Shown in pieces: positions 34,790 through 43,891 of a stretch of DNA of 64,000 nt; positions within the stretch are counted from its first letter, which is position 1, and every line of letters starts with the position of its first letter. Source of the DNA: Chachezhania sediminis (lineage in GTDB: Bacteria > Pseudomonadota > Alphaproteobacteria > Rhodobacterales > Rhodobacteraceae). The stretch spans positions 682,001 through 746,000 of the forward strand of contig NZ_VOPH01000001.1 of assembly GCF_009765275.1 (NCBI RefSeq), in the 5' to 3' direction. A model generated the notes under the pieces. It saw only the letters and a program-made list of their open reading frames with translations. It was not told the DNA's origin and did not search any database. A program made the translations under genes and the position numbers.

Positions 34790-35306
34790 AGACCGCTTCA
34801 TGGACCGTGCCATCGCGATTTCGGCCACGGCGCTGGACACCCCCGGCACCGAACCTTTCGGCGCCGTCGTGGTGAAGGACGGCGAAATCGTCGGCGAAGG
34901 TATCAACCGTTCGGTGCTGAACCACGATCCTACCAGCCACGGCGAGACCGAAGCGATCCGCGACGCATGCCGCAACCTTGGCACCGTCGACCTGCGCGGC
35001 GCGACGCTCTATTCCAGTTGCGAGCCCTGTCCGCTCTGCGTGGCCGCGATGCTGATCGCCGGGGTGTCGGAGCTCTACTACGCCGCCGACATGACCCAGG
35101 CCGGTGCGGCCTTGGGCGATCTGCCGGAATCCGCCCGGTTCCCCATCGACGTGGGTCACATGCTGTCGCAATGCGGCCTGCCCGCCCCCGCGCGCCAGAT
35201 GACAAGCGCCCGGCATCAATCCGCCCGGGCCGCAGATATCCTGCACCGCTGGGCCGGGAAGGCAAGGTCTCCGCTCCTCTCCAGCCCAGGAAAACTTGGC
35301 CGCTAA
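34782..35306 (+). CDS. Zinc-dependent nucleoside/nucleobase deaminase (CMP/dCMP deaminase fold)
   Basis: A 174-residue protein. The zinc site is complete: His-x-Glu in SHGETEAI (near 46-53) and CxxC in SSCEPCPLC. This is the cytidine/deoxycytidylate deaminase fold shared with guanine deaminase and TadA. The first 130 residues are canonical, and the basic tail is less conserved. As last gene of the operon, overlapping the ATPase gene, it implies deamination as a pathway step. It is not TadA-like in its C-terminal region. ATG 34782. Confidence 0.85.
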   Translation: MYEDRFMDRAIAISATALDTPGTEPFGAVVVKDGEIVGEGINRSVLNHDPTSHGETEAIRDACRNLGTVDLRGATLYSSCEPCPLCVAAMLIAGVSELYYAADMTQAGAALGDLPESARFPIDVGHMLSQCGLPAPARQMTSARHQSARAADILHRWAGKARSPLLSSPGKLGR

Positions 35307-35404
35307 CCCCAGCTTCAAACGGTCCAGGTCTCGGGGGGGGTGACATCTTCAAAGCCGTTTCGAACGATCCGAGATCGGCAGCGCGGGACTTTTCCGGACG
35401 TCCC

Positions 35405-36292
35405 CTATCTGCCTTTCCGCACTTGTTCGCTGGAAAACTCCGAGGCAATCCAGTCCACGACGCGATCTATGTAGGGTTGTCTCACGTGCTCGTGCGACCA
35501 GGAAACGAATAGCTGTTGGGTCGGCGGTTCCGGGCTGACCCAGACCTCTACCAATCGCTTCCGGTTCACATCGTTTTCGACGATGTAGGTCGGGGCGATG
35601 GCGACGCCGTGCCCCTCTATGGCCGCGTCCAGCGCCAGGGCGGACCGGTCGAAATTCAAGAGCCTGTGCCTGGGGCGGAATCCGGTCGACGCGATCAGTG
35701 CCTCCCACCTGCGATGTTCGTCCTGAAGCAGCGGCAGCATCAGCAGCGTTTCCAGGTCCATCGGCCAATCCGGCCGGGGGAAGTTCGGGCTGCATACGGC
35801 GACCAGGCAGATGTCGGTCAATGCGCGCGCGTTCTGAAATGGTCTGGGATCGGATGTCTTGCCTGGCCAGATCGCAATCTCGTTGCGCGCCAGGTCACGG
35901 GACAATTGTTGAGAGTGGACCTCCGTCCTGAGTGAAATACGGGGAAACCTGGCGGCGAAATCGCCCATACGCGGCATCAGCCATTTTGCGGCCGTGGAGG
36001 ATCCAAGATGGAGTGTGATCTGCTCTCCCTCCCGGCCGAGTTCGGCGACCATCGTTTCGAGCGTGGCCAAGGCCTTGTCGACAGCCTCCTGGCAGCGGGC
36101 CCCTTCGGGGGTCAGCACTACGCCCCGGGCCTGGCGTTCCAGCAGGGTGACGCCGAGGTCGATTTCAAGCTGCTTGATCCTCTGGGATACCGCGCCGCGC
36201 GTCAGGTTCAGCTCGTCCGCCGCGCGCTGAAGGTTGCAGTGCTGCGCAACGCAAGCGAACACCCGGAGGGAGTTCAGGTTCATTTGCTTCAT
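35405..36292 (-). CDS. LysR-family transcriptional regulator
   Basis: A 295-residue protein. The helix-turn-helix is at residues 6-65 (NLQRAADELNLTRGAVSQRI) and the effector domain follows with LGSSTAAKWLMPRM, typical of the GcvA-like subgroup. It is convergent with the deaminase operon and divergent from the GNAT gene across 121 bp, so the GNAT gene is the most likely target besides itself. Ligand unknown. Confidence 0.9.
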   Translation of the reverse strand: MKQMNLNSLRVFACVAQHCNLQRAADELNLTRGAVSQRIKQLEIDLGVTLLERQARGVVLTPEGARCQEAVDKALATLETMVAELGREGEQITLHLGSSTAAKWLMPRMGDFAARFPRISLRTEVHSQQLSRDLARNEIAIWPGKTSDPRPFQNARALTDICLVAVCSPNFPRPDWPMDLETLLMLPLLQDEHRRWEALIASTGFRPRHRLLNFDRSALALDAAIEGHGVAIAPTYIVENDVNRKRLVEVWVSPEPPTQQLFVSWSHEHVRQPYIDRVVDWIASEFSSEQVRKGR

Positions 36293-36413
36293 CAGCGGGG
36301 CCCAAGACGTTAGTTTTTCTAAAGGCTCTCTTACATGTCCTGCTTTGTCAAACGAACGAAACGCGTTGATCTATGGTCAGGCACCACATGCGCCAACATT
36401 AAGGATCAACCAG

Positions 36414-37409
36414 ATGTCCTGCACCGTTCGCACCGCCACCACCGGCGATATCCCCCGCCTTGTCGATCTTCTGCTGCTGGACGCCAGGGAACGTCATGCC
36501 GTCGACCCGGTCCTTTGGAAAGTGGCCTCGGATGCCCCGGCACAGATCGAAAAGGCGCTGACATTCGCCCTGACATCCGAGCAGCAGCCGTTCCGACAGA
36601 TATGGCAGGTGTCCGAGCATGACGGAGAGATCACCGGCGTGATCCACGCGATGCGCCTTCCCGTGCCCCCGATCTACGCGGGCCGCCAGGGCGACCCAGG
36701 CCTGATCCTGCCCGACAGCGCGGTCGAGCCCGGCGCGCCGCTCGGCACGGTGGACGCTCTGGTGGCAGCGGCGGAGCGCGCCCTGACGGGGGACGGTGCA
36801 AGGATCCTCCTGTCCACCTGCGTAACTGGCGATCCCTGGCGCGAGGTTTTTCGCGATCGCGGTTACGATCCGCTGACGCTCTATCTGTCCCGAACCGATC
36901 TTGGCGATGCCGGTCGCCCCTCGACCATCCGGTCGGCCACCGAGGCTGACGTCCCCGGCATCGTCGCGCGGGCAGCCGAGAACAAGAAGATCCTCTTCGA
37001 GATCGATCCTTTCTGGGAGCGCCATCCCGACGCGGACGACCGGTTCGCCGGCTGGATGAACCGAAGCCTGACGCTGCGTGACAGGGACATGATGGTCCTG
37101 GGGGCGCCGGAGAACCTGAACGGCTACGTGATCGCGCAGCCCGCATCGCGGCTTCATTTCCCGCCGGCGCACGACATCACAGGAACAGGTGTCATCGACG
37201 ACTATTACCACCGGGACCTGGCCGACCCCATGGCCCTTGCAGACGGAGGCCGGGGCGCGACCGCACTTCTGCGCGGCGCCGAAACGGCCTTTGCGGACAG
37301 AGGCATGGGAACTGCATTTGTGGTTTGCCCAGCCGGGTGGCGCTCCAAGATCGAAATGCTCGAAGCCGCGGGCTACGAAACCGCGATGGTCTGGTCCATC
37401 AAGCGGTAG
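36414..37409 (+). CDS. GNAT-fold acetyltransferase-like protein (two-domain)
   Basis: A 331-residue protein starting CTVRTATTGDIPRLVDLLLL, a GNAT beta1-alpha1 start. A second similar start, STIRSATEADVPGIVARAAE, lies near residue 165, so it is probably a tandem GNAT protein. A C-terminal DGGRGATALLRGAETAFADR helix resembles the acetyl-CoA site region, though the Q/RxxGxG/A motif is weak. ATG 36414 follows AAGGATCAACCAG, giving a ribosome-binding site. Divergent from a LysR gene. The acceptor substrate is unknown. Confidence 0.7.
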   Translation: MSCTVRTATTGDIPRLVDLLLLDARERHAVDPVLWKVASDAPAQIEKALTFALTSEQQPFRQIWQVSEHDGEITGVIHAMRLPVPPIYAGRQGDPGLILPDSAVEPGAPLGTVDALVAAAERALTGDGARILLSTCVTGDPWREVFRDRGYDPLTLYLSRTDLGDAGRPSTIRSATEADVPGIVARAAENKKILFEIDPFWERHPDADDRFAGWMNRSLTLRDRDMMVLGAPENLNGYVIAQPASRLHFPPAHDITGTGVIDDYYHRDLADPMALADGGRGATALLRGAETAFADRGMGTAFVVCPAGWRSKIEMLEAAGYETAMVWSIKR

Positions 37410-37831
37410 CGCGCGACAAAAGTCTGTGGAGCCATGCCGCAGTTCGTGGACCCCGCCGCAGCCGGTCTGGGGCTTGTGGCGGGCCTGCGGCGGTACGCCC
37501 GTACCGGATGCTGTGGAACGGTGGCGCGCCAAGTGAACGTTGCCCGAAGCTGGCGTTGGTGCGCCAAATGGCGAAGGTCCTGTCCCGCGCTTTCTGAGCC
37601 AGTCCGGTTCTAAGCCCGCTGTGATCGCGGCCGGTCGCAAAAGTGCCCCCGGCCCGGAGGCGACGCCTGTTCGTGAGGACGCGGCGCCATCCAGGGCCCG
37701 TTAGCCTGGGCTTGATGAAACCCCAAGACATCGCTTCGCGCACAAAACCGCCTGACGAAGATGCCTTGAAACAGTCTCAGGATACCTGTAGCCAATTCCC
37801 GACAGAACTACTCAACAATGAGATTCTCGCG
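37410..37831. other. 422-bp gap before the siderophore ABC operon
   Basis: No frame here shows clear homology or a ribosome-binding site. The first 300 bp are GC-rich with short open stretches in several frames, resembling degraded coding DNA. The last 80 bp are more AT-rich and should hold the promoter of the ABC operon, including a short CTCA-N4-TGAG repeat (37811-37822) just before the start. Confidence 0.5.
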
Positions 37832-38839
37832 ATGTCGAACAAGTCGAACCTGGCACTGGCAACCGCTGTGCTGGCCTTTTCAGCCGCCACGGCTCAGGCC
37901 CAGACGAACTATCCCCTGACAATCGAAAACTGCGGCCAGGCCGTAACCTTCGAAGGGGCTCCGCAGAATGCCGTGGCTCTTGGCCAGAACAGCGCAGAGA
38001 TCATGCTGCTTCTGGGGCTTGAGGACAGGATGGCAGCAACCGCCTTCTGGCCCAACTCGGTCTTGCCCGAGGTGGCCAAAGCCAACGGTGAGGTTGAACT
38101 GCTTACGGTCGAGTTCCCGACGCTGGAAGCCGTTCTGTCGAAGCAACCCGACTTCGTGGCGGCGATGCTCACGACCCTGCTCGGCCCCGACAGCAAGGTG
38201 GCCAAGCGCTCGGATTTCGAGGAACTGGGCATCCCGACATACCTCTCGCCAAGCGCCTGTTCGACAACGCTGGACGCGAACGATGCCTACGGGTCGCGTG
38301 ACAAGCTTTGGAGCATGGACCTGCTCTACAAGGAAATCGAAGATCTGTCGCTGATCTTCGACGTCGCCGATCGCGGCCAGGCCTTGATCGAAGATTTCAA
38401 ATCGCGCGAGGCTGCCCTGCGTGAGCAGTTCGCGAAAGATGAGGATCTGACCTTCCTGTTCTGGTTCTCGAGCCCGTCGCCGGCCGACGATGCCTATCTT
38501 GGCGGCGGCAACGGGCCTTCGGGCTATATCGCCGACGTCCTTGGCGGCACCAATGCCATCACGACCGAGGCGGACTGGCCGACCCTGGGTTGGGAAGGCA
38601 TCATGGCCGCCAATCCGACCGTGTTCGTCGCGGCCCAGGTCGATCGCAACCGCTGGGACCTGGACACGGCCGAGAACAAGATCGAATTCCTGACATCCGA
38701 TCCGACCGTCAGCCAGATGGACGCCGTCAAGAACGGCCGGATCGTGACCATGAGCGGCGCAGCGATGAACCCCAGCATCCGCACGCTCTACGGCGCCGAG
38801 CAGGTGGCCCGGCAACTCAAGGCGCTCGATCTTCCGTGA
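37832..38839 (+). CDS. ABC transporter substrate-binding protein, iron-siderophore type
   Basis: A 335-residue periplasmic protein with signal peptide cut near ATAQA. It has a type III binding-protein fold: NCGQAVTFEGAPQNAVAL entry, FPTLEAVLSKQPDFVAAM and a long connecting helix. This family (FecB/FhuD/BtuF-like) delivers ferric siderophores, haem or cobalamin. ATG 37832 gives the signal peptide; earlier in-frame starts do not. It is the first gene of a three-gene importer, and its stop overlaps the permease start as TGATG. No iron-regulator box is obvious. Confidence 0.85.
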   Translation: MSNKSNLALATAVLAFSAATAQAQTNYPLTIENCGQAVTFEGAPQNAVALGQNSAEIMLLLGLEDRMAATAFWPNSVLPEVAKANGEVELLTVEFPTLEAVLSKQPDFVAAMLTTLLGPDSKVAKRSDFEELGIPTYLSPSACSTTLDANDAYGSRDKLWSMDLLYKEIEDLSLIFDVADRGQALIEDFKSREAALREQFAKDEDLTFLFWFSSPSPADDAYLGGGNGPSGYIADVLGGTNAITTEADWPTLGWEGIMAANPTVFVAAQVDRNRWDLDTAENKIEFLTSDPTVSQMDAVKNGRIVTMSGAAMNPSIRTLYGAEQVARQLKALDLP

Positions 38840-39876
38840 TGTCTTCCGATACATCGGAGGGCGGTGCCGGTCGGCTCGCCCTCTTCCTGTGCCTATCCGT
38901 CGTCGTCCTGACCCTTGCCGTCGCTGCCGCGACGGCGATTGGCGATTACAACATCGCCCTGCGGACGGTCTTCCTGTCGGTCACCAACAAATTGGGCCTG
39001 ACCGGGGCCGAGATCGCACCCATCGAACAAAGCGTCGTCTGGAACCTGCGCCTGAGCCGCGCACTGGTGGCGGCGCTGGCGGGCGCGGGTCTGGCGATCT
39101 GCGGCGCGATCCTTCAGGCGCTGCTGCGCAATGCGCTGGCGGAACCCTTCGTGCTGGGTGTCTCGGCGGGGGCCTCGACCGGGGCGGTCTGCGTGATCGT
39201 TCTGGGCATCGGCGCGGGCAGCCTGTCGCTGTCGCTGGGGGCCTTCGCGGGCGCCTTCGCCGCCTTCACCCTGGTGGCGCTTTTGTCAAACGGCGCGACG
39301 AGCGGTCCGAACCACACGATCCTCGCCGGGGTGGCGGCATCGCAGCTTTTCAACGCGCTGACCTCCTATATCGTGACGACCTCCGGCAATGCCCAGCAGG
39401 CGCGCGACGTGATGTTCTGGCTGCTGGGCAGTTTCGGCGGCGTGCGCTGGCCGGATTTCCAACTTCTTCTGGTTGTCGTGATCGTCAGCCTCGCAATCTG
39501 CATCTGGATGGCGCGCTCGCTCGACGCCTTCACATTCGGTGACGAGGATGCCGCGGCGCTCGGCGTGCCCGTGGGCCGCATCCGGCTGGTGCTGTTCGGC
39601 GTGACCGCCCTTCTGACCGCGACCATCGTCAGCATGGTCGGCGCCATCGGCTTCGTCGGGCTGGTCGTGCCCCACGCCGCGCGATATGTCGTAGGCCCGC
39701 TGCATCTGCGCCTGCTGCCGGCCTGCGCCGTGGTCGGCGCGGTCTTCATGGTGATCGCCGACATCGTCTCGCGCGTGATCGCCACCCAACAGACCGTGCC
39801 CATCGGGGTCGTGACCGCACTTGTCGGCGTGCCCTTCTTTGCCGTCATCCTCTACCGGGCGAGGCCACAGACATGA
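38839..39876 (+). CDS. FecCD-family ABC transporter permease
   Basis: A 345-residue permease with about ten hydrophobic segments. It has the conserved LRLSRALVAALAGAGLAICG start and GAIGFVGLVVPHAAR coupling motif of FecCD/BtuC proteins. ATG 38839 overlaps the preceding stop by one base. Only one permease is present, so it acts as a homodimer with the adjacent ATPase. Confidence 0.93.
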   Translation: MSSDTSEGGAGRLALFLCLSVVVLTLAVAAATAIGDYNIALRTVFLSVTNKLGLTGAEIAPIEQSVVWNLRLSRALVAALAGAGLAICGAILQALLRNALAEPFVLGVSAGASTGAVCVIVLGIGAGSLSLSLGAFAGAFAAFTLVALLSNGATSGPNHTILAGVAASQLFNALTSYIVTTSGNAQQARDVMFWLLGSFGGVRWPDFQLLLVVVIVSLAICIWMARSLDAFTFGDEDAAALGVPVGRIRLVLFGVTALLTATIVSMVGAIGFVGLVVPHAARYVVGPLHLRLLPACAVVGAVFMVIADIVSRVIATQQTVPIGVVTALVGVPFFAVILYRARPQT

Positions 39877-40637
39877 GCATCGTCGCCGAGAACCTGAGCT
39901 GGGGCGTCAGGCGCAAGACCATCGTATCGGACGTGTCGCTGACGGTCGCGCCGGGCGAAACCCTTGGCCTGATCGGCCCCAACGGATCGGGCAAATCCTC
40001 GCTCTTGCGGCTGCTGGCGGGGCTGCGACGCCCGGCCTCGGGGCGGGTCGAGATCAACGGCCGGGACATCGCGCAGGTGCCCAGGAAGGCGCTGTCGCGG
40101 CAGGTGGCCTTCGTCCAGCAAAGTGCGGCCACCGACACCAATGTCACAGTCGCCGATGTGGTGCGGCTAGGAAGAACGCCGCACCGGTCGGCGCTTGCCG
40201 GCTGGTCCGAGGCCGACGAAGCCGCGGTCGCCGAAGCGCTCGACCGCGTGGGCATGACATCGCGCCGGAAACAGGCGTGGCAGACCCTGTCCGGGGGCGA
40301 GCGTCAGCGCGTGCATATCGCGAGGGGCCTGGCGCAGGCCCCGCAGGTGATGTTCCTCGACGAGCCGACCAATCACCTCGACATCCATCACCAAATCGAG
40401 ATCCTCCGTATGGTGCGCGATCTCGAGCTGACCAGCATCATCGCCCTGCACGACCTCAACCTCGCCGCAATGTTCTGCGACCGGATCGTGGTGCTACAGT
40501 CGGGCGCCGTCTGTGCCTGTGGCACACCCGAAGCCGTGCTTACCCAGCAGACATTGCGAGACGTCTTCCGGGTGTCCGCACATATCGACGGATCGGCGGA
40601 CGCGGGCCGGCCGCATATCCGGTTCAGCGCAGGATGA
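39873..40637 (+). CDS. FecE/FhuC-type ABC transporter ATPase
   Basis: A 254-residue ATPase: Walker A GPNGSGKSS, signature LSGGERQR, Walker B VMFLDEPTNHLD, and switch His in LHDLNLAA. This is the siderophore/cobalamin import branch. It is linked to the permease by an ATGA overlap. Its own stop overlaps the start of a 28-codon mini-ORF. Confidence 0.93.
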   Translation: MSIVAENLSWGVRRKTIVSDVSLTVAPGETLGLIGPNGSGKSSLLRLLAGLRRPASGRVEINGRDIAQVPRKALSRQVAFVQQSAATDTNVTVADVVRLGRTPHRSALAGWSEADEAAVAEALDRVGMTSRRKQAWQTLSGGERQRVHIARGLAQAPQVMFLDEPTNHLDIHHQIEILRMVRDLELTSIIALHDLNLAAMFCDRIVVLQSGAVCACGTPEAVLTQQTLRDVFRVSAHIDGSADAGRPHIRFSAG

Positions 40638-40720
40638 GGCGGGTGAGTTCGAACGGGCCTGTCAGGACGCTGGCGGTCGGCCCCGTGTCGCGGGCCCTCG
40701 TTCAGGCGGCCAAGTCATGA
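40634..40720 (+). CDS. 28-codon mini-ORF bridging the ATPase and EamA genes
   Basis: ATG 40634 overlaps the ATPase stop (ATGA), and the TGA at 40718-40720 overlaps the EamA start (ATGA). The peptide begins MRRVSSNGPVRTLAVGPVSR, is basic and has no recognised motif. Its perfect fit between two ATGA overlaps suggests it is translated and couples the two genes. It could instead be the relic of a deleted gene. Confidence 0.4.
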   Translation: MRRVSSNGPVRTLAVGPVSRALVQAAKS

Positions 40721-41625
40721 GCGCGCCCCTGCCGCGGGAAAACGCCCTGCGTCCCGCATCGAACGAAGCGCTCGGGATCACGCTGCGTGTGTTTTCGACC
40801 CTCGCCTTTGCGCTGATGGGCGTTTGCGTAAAGGCTCTCGGCGACACGGTGCCACTGGGACAGGTGGTGTTCTTCCGGTCTGCCGTCGCCCTGCTGCCGC
40901 TCGCGGCCTATCTGTGGTGGCGCGGTGACTGGCCGGAAGGGCTCAGGACCTCCCGCCCCATGGGGCACATTGGGCGCTGCCTCATGGGAGCCGCGGCCAT
41001 GTTCACCTCTTTCGCGACGATCCGTCTGTTGCCGCTGGCCGAAGCGACGATGCTGTCCTACCTGGCGCCGGTCATGCTCACACTGCTCGCCTGGGCGCTT
41101 CTCGGCGAGAACCTGAGCGCGCGGCGGATCGCCGGTGTGGCGCTTGGCCTTGCCGGTGCGGCCACATTCTGCCTCCCCGCTTTCGCAGGCGTCCTGCCCG
41201 ACGCGGGCGGCCTGGGCGTGGTTCTCGGCCTTGTGACCGCCGTGCTGACGGCCGGCGCGCTGATCCAGGTCCGCCGCCTCACACTGCTCGGCGAAGGGGC
41301 TGGCGCCATCGCGTTCTGGTTTGCCGTCATCTCCGCGCTCGGCGGCCTCGCGACACTTCCCTGGGGGTGGGCCTGGCCCGGTCCGGCAGGCCTGGCACTC
41401 CTGATCGCCACCGGCCTTGCAGGCGGCCTCGCCCACATCCTCATGACGCTGTCTTTCGCCCATGCAGATGCCTCCGCGTTGGCACCATTTGAATACCTTT
41501 CGGTTCTTTGGGCCGTGTTCCTGGGCTTTGTCTTCTTCACCGAGGTGCCAGGTTTGGCGTTCCTCCTTGCAGGACCGCTTGTCCTGATCGGAGCCTACAT
41601 CGCGCGGCCCGGTCGGCCGAGGTAA
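40717..41625 (+). CDS. EamA/DMT-family transporter
   Basis: A 302-residue membrane protein with ten hydrophobic helices in two EamA repeats, typical of drug/metabolite exporters. The LSYLAPVMLTLLAWALLGE and FEYLSVLWAVFLGFVFFTE ends of each repeat are clear. It follows the siderophore-type importer and may export the chelator or a related metabolite (inference from position). Its end meets an IS30 remnant but the protein appears full length. Confidence 0.88.
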   Translation: MSAPLPRENALRPASNEALGITLRVFSTLAFALMGVCVKALGDTVPLGQVVFFRSAVALLPLAAYLWWRGDWPEGLRTSRPMGHIGRCLMGAAAMFTSFATIRLLPLAEATMLSYLAPVMLTLLAWALLGENLSARRIAGVALGLAGAATFCLPAFAGVLPDAGGLGVVLGLVTAVLTAGALIQVRRLTLLGEGAGAIAFWFAVISALGGLATLPWGWAWPGPAGLALLIATGLAGGLAHILMTLSFAHADASALAPFEYLSVLWAVFLGFVFFTEVPGLAFLLAGPLVLIGAYIARPGRPR

Positions 41626-41639
41626 CGGGCATTCGCTGT

Positions 41640-41850
41640 CCCGGTAGACGTTGCTGACCGCACGATCTGCATGCCACTGCGCCGCAATGGCCCGATAGTC
41701 GAACTCTCCGCTGCGCGTCGCCGAGTTGCGCCTGATCTCCCGAGAAATCGTGCTGGGAGATCGGCCCAACTTGCGCGCGATTGCCTGCATCGCCGGTGCC
41801 ACGAGCCCAAGCGATCCACCTTGTTGAATTCCTGATGGGACTTTGCAAGA
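41640..41850 (-). mobile_element. IS30-family transposase remnant
   Basis: On the minus strand, APAMQAIARKLGRSPSTISR followed by EIRRNSATRSGEFDYRA and AAQWHAD is the helix-turn-helix region of IS30-family transposases. The start of the protein and the entire DDE catalytic domain are missing, and no terminal repeats are seen. It is a short inactive fragment. Confidence 0.75.
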
Positions 41851-41923
41851 TCGCCGCCTAAAGGCGCCTGGGCGTCGAGTCCGGCGGGAACCTTGGGACA
41901 GATGCCCTTTTAGGGTCTGCGGG

Positions 41924-43135
41924 TCAGGCGCCTGCGGGGATGCCGAGCACGGCGAGGGCAAAGGTAAGCACGGCGAGAAGGGTGAACCAGACCGCCTGGC
42001 CATTGTCGCCGCGGCGGCGGGCCACCAGGACGGCGACGATGCATTGCAGCGCATAGAACAGGGCGAAGGCGCGCGAGGCCAGGCTGACGATCGAGACCAC
42101 GTCCGTCGCCCAGATCACGCTGACCGCGACCGCGCCGATCACGACATAGGCGTGCCGGGGTGTGATGTGCTTGTGCGTCGTGTCGCTGACCAGTTCGCTG
42201 GCTCCGATACTGTCGGCGACCGAGGCGCTGAACTGGCTGGCGATGGCACCGGCGGTGACGATGAATGGCAGCCAGGGCGTGACCCGCCCGATCACCCCGA
42301 TGAACCCGGCGACATCTGCCGTCGAGGTGAAGAACGGGAACAGCGGGATCATCAGCAGGAAGAAGATCACGTAGACGATGGACGAAACGATCTGCGCCCG
42401 GGTCATTGCCTTGATCCGGGTTTCGCCGTCGTAGAGATCGCCCATGAACCGCGTGGTTTCGAACCCCTGCACGATGATCAGCAGCCCCATCAGGAAGCGC
42501 AGCGAATTCCAGTCGAAATGATGCGGAACGGCGGCGGCAGTCCAGCTGTAGCCCTGCGGCAGCGCCGTTGCGAAGATCACCAGTCCGGCCAGCAGGGCGG
42601 CAATAGCCGCGAGGTTGGCGCTGACGGTAAAGACCTCGGCCCGCTCTACGCCCTGCAGCCCCTTGGTTGCGCCCAGCAGGCAGATGGAGGAGATGATCAC
42701 CGTTGCGACGACCTTGCCCAGCAGAAGATCCTCCCAGCCCAGCAGTTTCAGCCCGAAGGCCGCCAGCAGCACGAGGTAATAGGCGACGGAGATGAAATAG
42801 GCGCCGATCAAAACCAGATGCGACATGGTTTCGAAGGATTTGAGCGGGTGGCCGGCGTCGACGGATTCGAACTCCGGCTCGCCGTAGCGGATGTTGTAGC
42901 GGATCGCGCCACCGATCAGGAATGCCAGCAGGGTCAGCCCGATCACCGCGGGGATCGCCCAGATGCCGATTGCGCTGGCCAGCAGGGGCACCGAGACCAG
43001 GAAGCCGCTGCCGATGATCGAGGCCAGGGGCGTGACCGTGGCCAGCCAGTTCCGGTTCCGGCGCACCGGGCCGCTGATCAGGACTGCAAAGGCGATCACA
43101 GCGACGACGATCAGTGTGTCATCCAGCCAAGTCAT
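41924..43135 (-). CDS. Polytopic membrane transporter, APC/LeuT-fold-like
   Basis: A 403-residue protein with about ten to eleven hydrophobic helices. LATVTPLASIIGSGFLVSVP near residue 36 resembles the broken first helix of amino acid-polyamine-cation transporters. ATG 43135 (minus) has GAAGGAT 7 bp upstream and is preferred over an ATG five codons earlier. No ligand-specific motif is seen. It lies between two mobile-element remnants, so it may have arrived with them. Substrate unknown. Confidence 0.7.
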   Translation of the reverse strand: MTWLDDTLIVVAVIAFAVLISGPVRRNRNWLATVTPLASIIGSGFLVSVPLLASAIGIWAIPAVIGLTLLAFLIGGAIRYNIRYGEPEFESVDAGHPLKSFETMSHLVLIGAYFISVAYYLVLLAAFGLKLLGWEDLLLGKVVATVIISSICLLGATKGLQGVERAEVFTVSANLAAIAALLAGLVIFATALPQGYSWTAAAVPHHFDWNSLRFLMGLLIIVQGFETTRFMGDLYDGETRIKAMTRAQIVSSIVYVIFFLLMIPLFPFFTSTADVAGFIGVIGRVTPWLPFIVTAGAIASQFSASVADSIGASELVSDTTHKHITPRHAYVVIGAVAVSVIWATDVVSIVSLASRAFALFYALQCIVAVLVARRRGDNGQAVWFTLLAVLTFALAVLGIPAGA

Positions 43136-43174
43136 GCCGTGATCCTTCAATATGCGCCCAGTGAATGTCCACAG

Positions 43175-43792
43175 CTATTCGTATAGGGGAACGGTCCTGC
43201 CATCAGCCTGACGCTTTGTGAGACCGCGGCGCACCAAGTCCTCTGCGTTGCGCCTGGCTAAGCCCTCGAGCGGAAAGGGCTTCTGTGCGTTCGGCGATGC
43301 CTTTCGCTCCGACGGCACCCCAAGCACCAGCACTCCCCTTCTGACAGAGAAATGGTCGAAGACGTGCCGCCGCACGACGGCGCGTAGGGGTTCGAATTCA
43401 TCACCGAGGCTCCGGCTTTTCAGCCACGTGGCCCAAGGACCGAAAAGCCGACCGAAGAAACGCCCACGCAAGCGTTGAAAGCTCTGGAGGGAGGCAAATT
43501 CGTCTCGCAGTCGGAAATGCCCTTTTCCGAGGTGGCGGACTGACACCCATTCCAACGCAGCCGCACCGCACCCGGCCAGCTGCGCCAATTGCCCTATCGC
43601 GACCTTCTCACCGCGGAACAAGGGATCGATCGGAAAGGCAATGTCGCCGCAGAATCGCTGCATGGAGCTTGCGCCGCCCCTCGCCGCGATTCGGGACAGC
43701 AAAGACGAAGCCGGCTCGAACGCGGCATGCGGCACGGTCAGCGGCAACTGAGGAAAGGTATTTCCGGGGATGGCAGGGAGGCTCTTGGCCAA
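43175..43792 (-). CDS. TniQ-like protein, truncated
   Basis: A 205-residue protein. The first 120 residues (PHAAFEPASSLLSRIAARGG, GFxIDPLFRG-like and LRDEFASLQSFQRLRGRF) fit the TniQ domain of Tn7/Tn5053-type transposons. After that the expected zinc-finger cysteines are absent, although HVFDHFSVRRGVLVLG resembles the next conserved block. Full TniQ proteins are usually far longer. No tniA, tniB or recombinase gene is present. It is probably a remnant; the TniQ call is based on pattern and moderately sure. Confidence 0.55.
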   Translation of the reverse strand: MAKSLPAIPGNTFPQLPLTVPHAAFEPASSLLSRIAARGGASSMQRFCGDIAFPIDPLFRGEKVAIGQLAQLAGCGAAALEWVSVRHLGKGHFRLRDEFASLQSFQRLRGRFFGRLFGPWATWLKSRSLGDEFEPLRAVVRRHVFDHFSVRRGVLVLGVPSERKASPNAQKPFPLEGLARRNAEDLVRRGLTKRQADGRTVPLYE

Positions 43793-43891
43793 ACGAGACT
43801 TCCGGGACCAGGCAAAGGCAGGGATATCCTGACCTTACGATCGCGAGCTCAACTGGGCAACGCCACTCCGCATTCCGGAAATTCCGCCTGC

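Noticed and set aside
37811-37822. CTCA-N4-TGAG repeat as an iron-regulator box for the siderophore-type operon
   Set aside because: Too short and not matching Fur, Irr or RirA box patterns that I know; kept only as a note in the gap entry.
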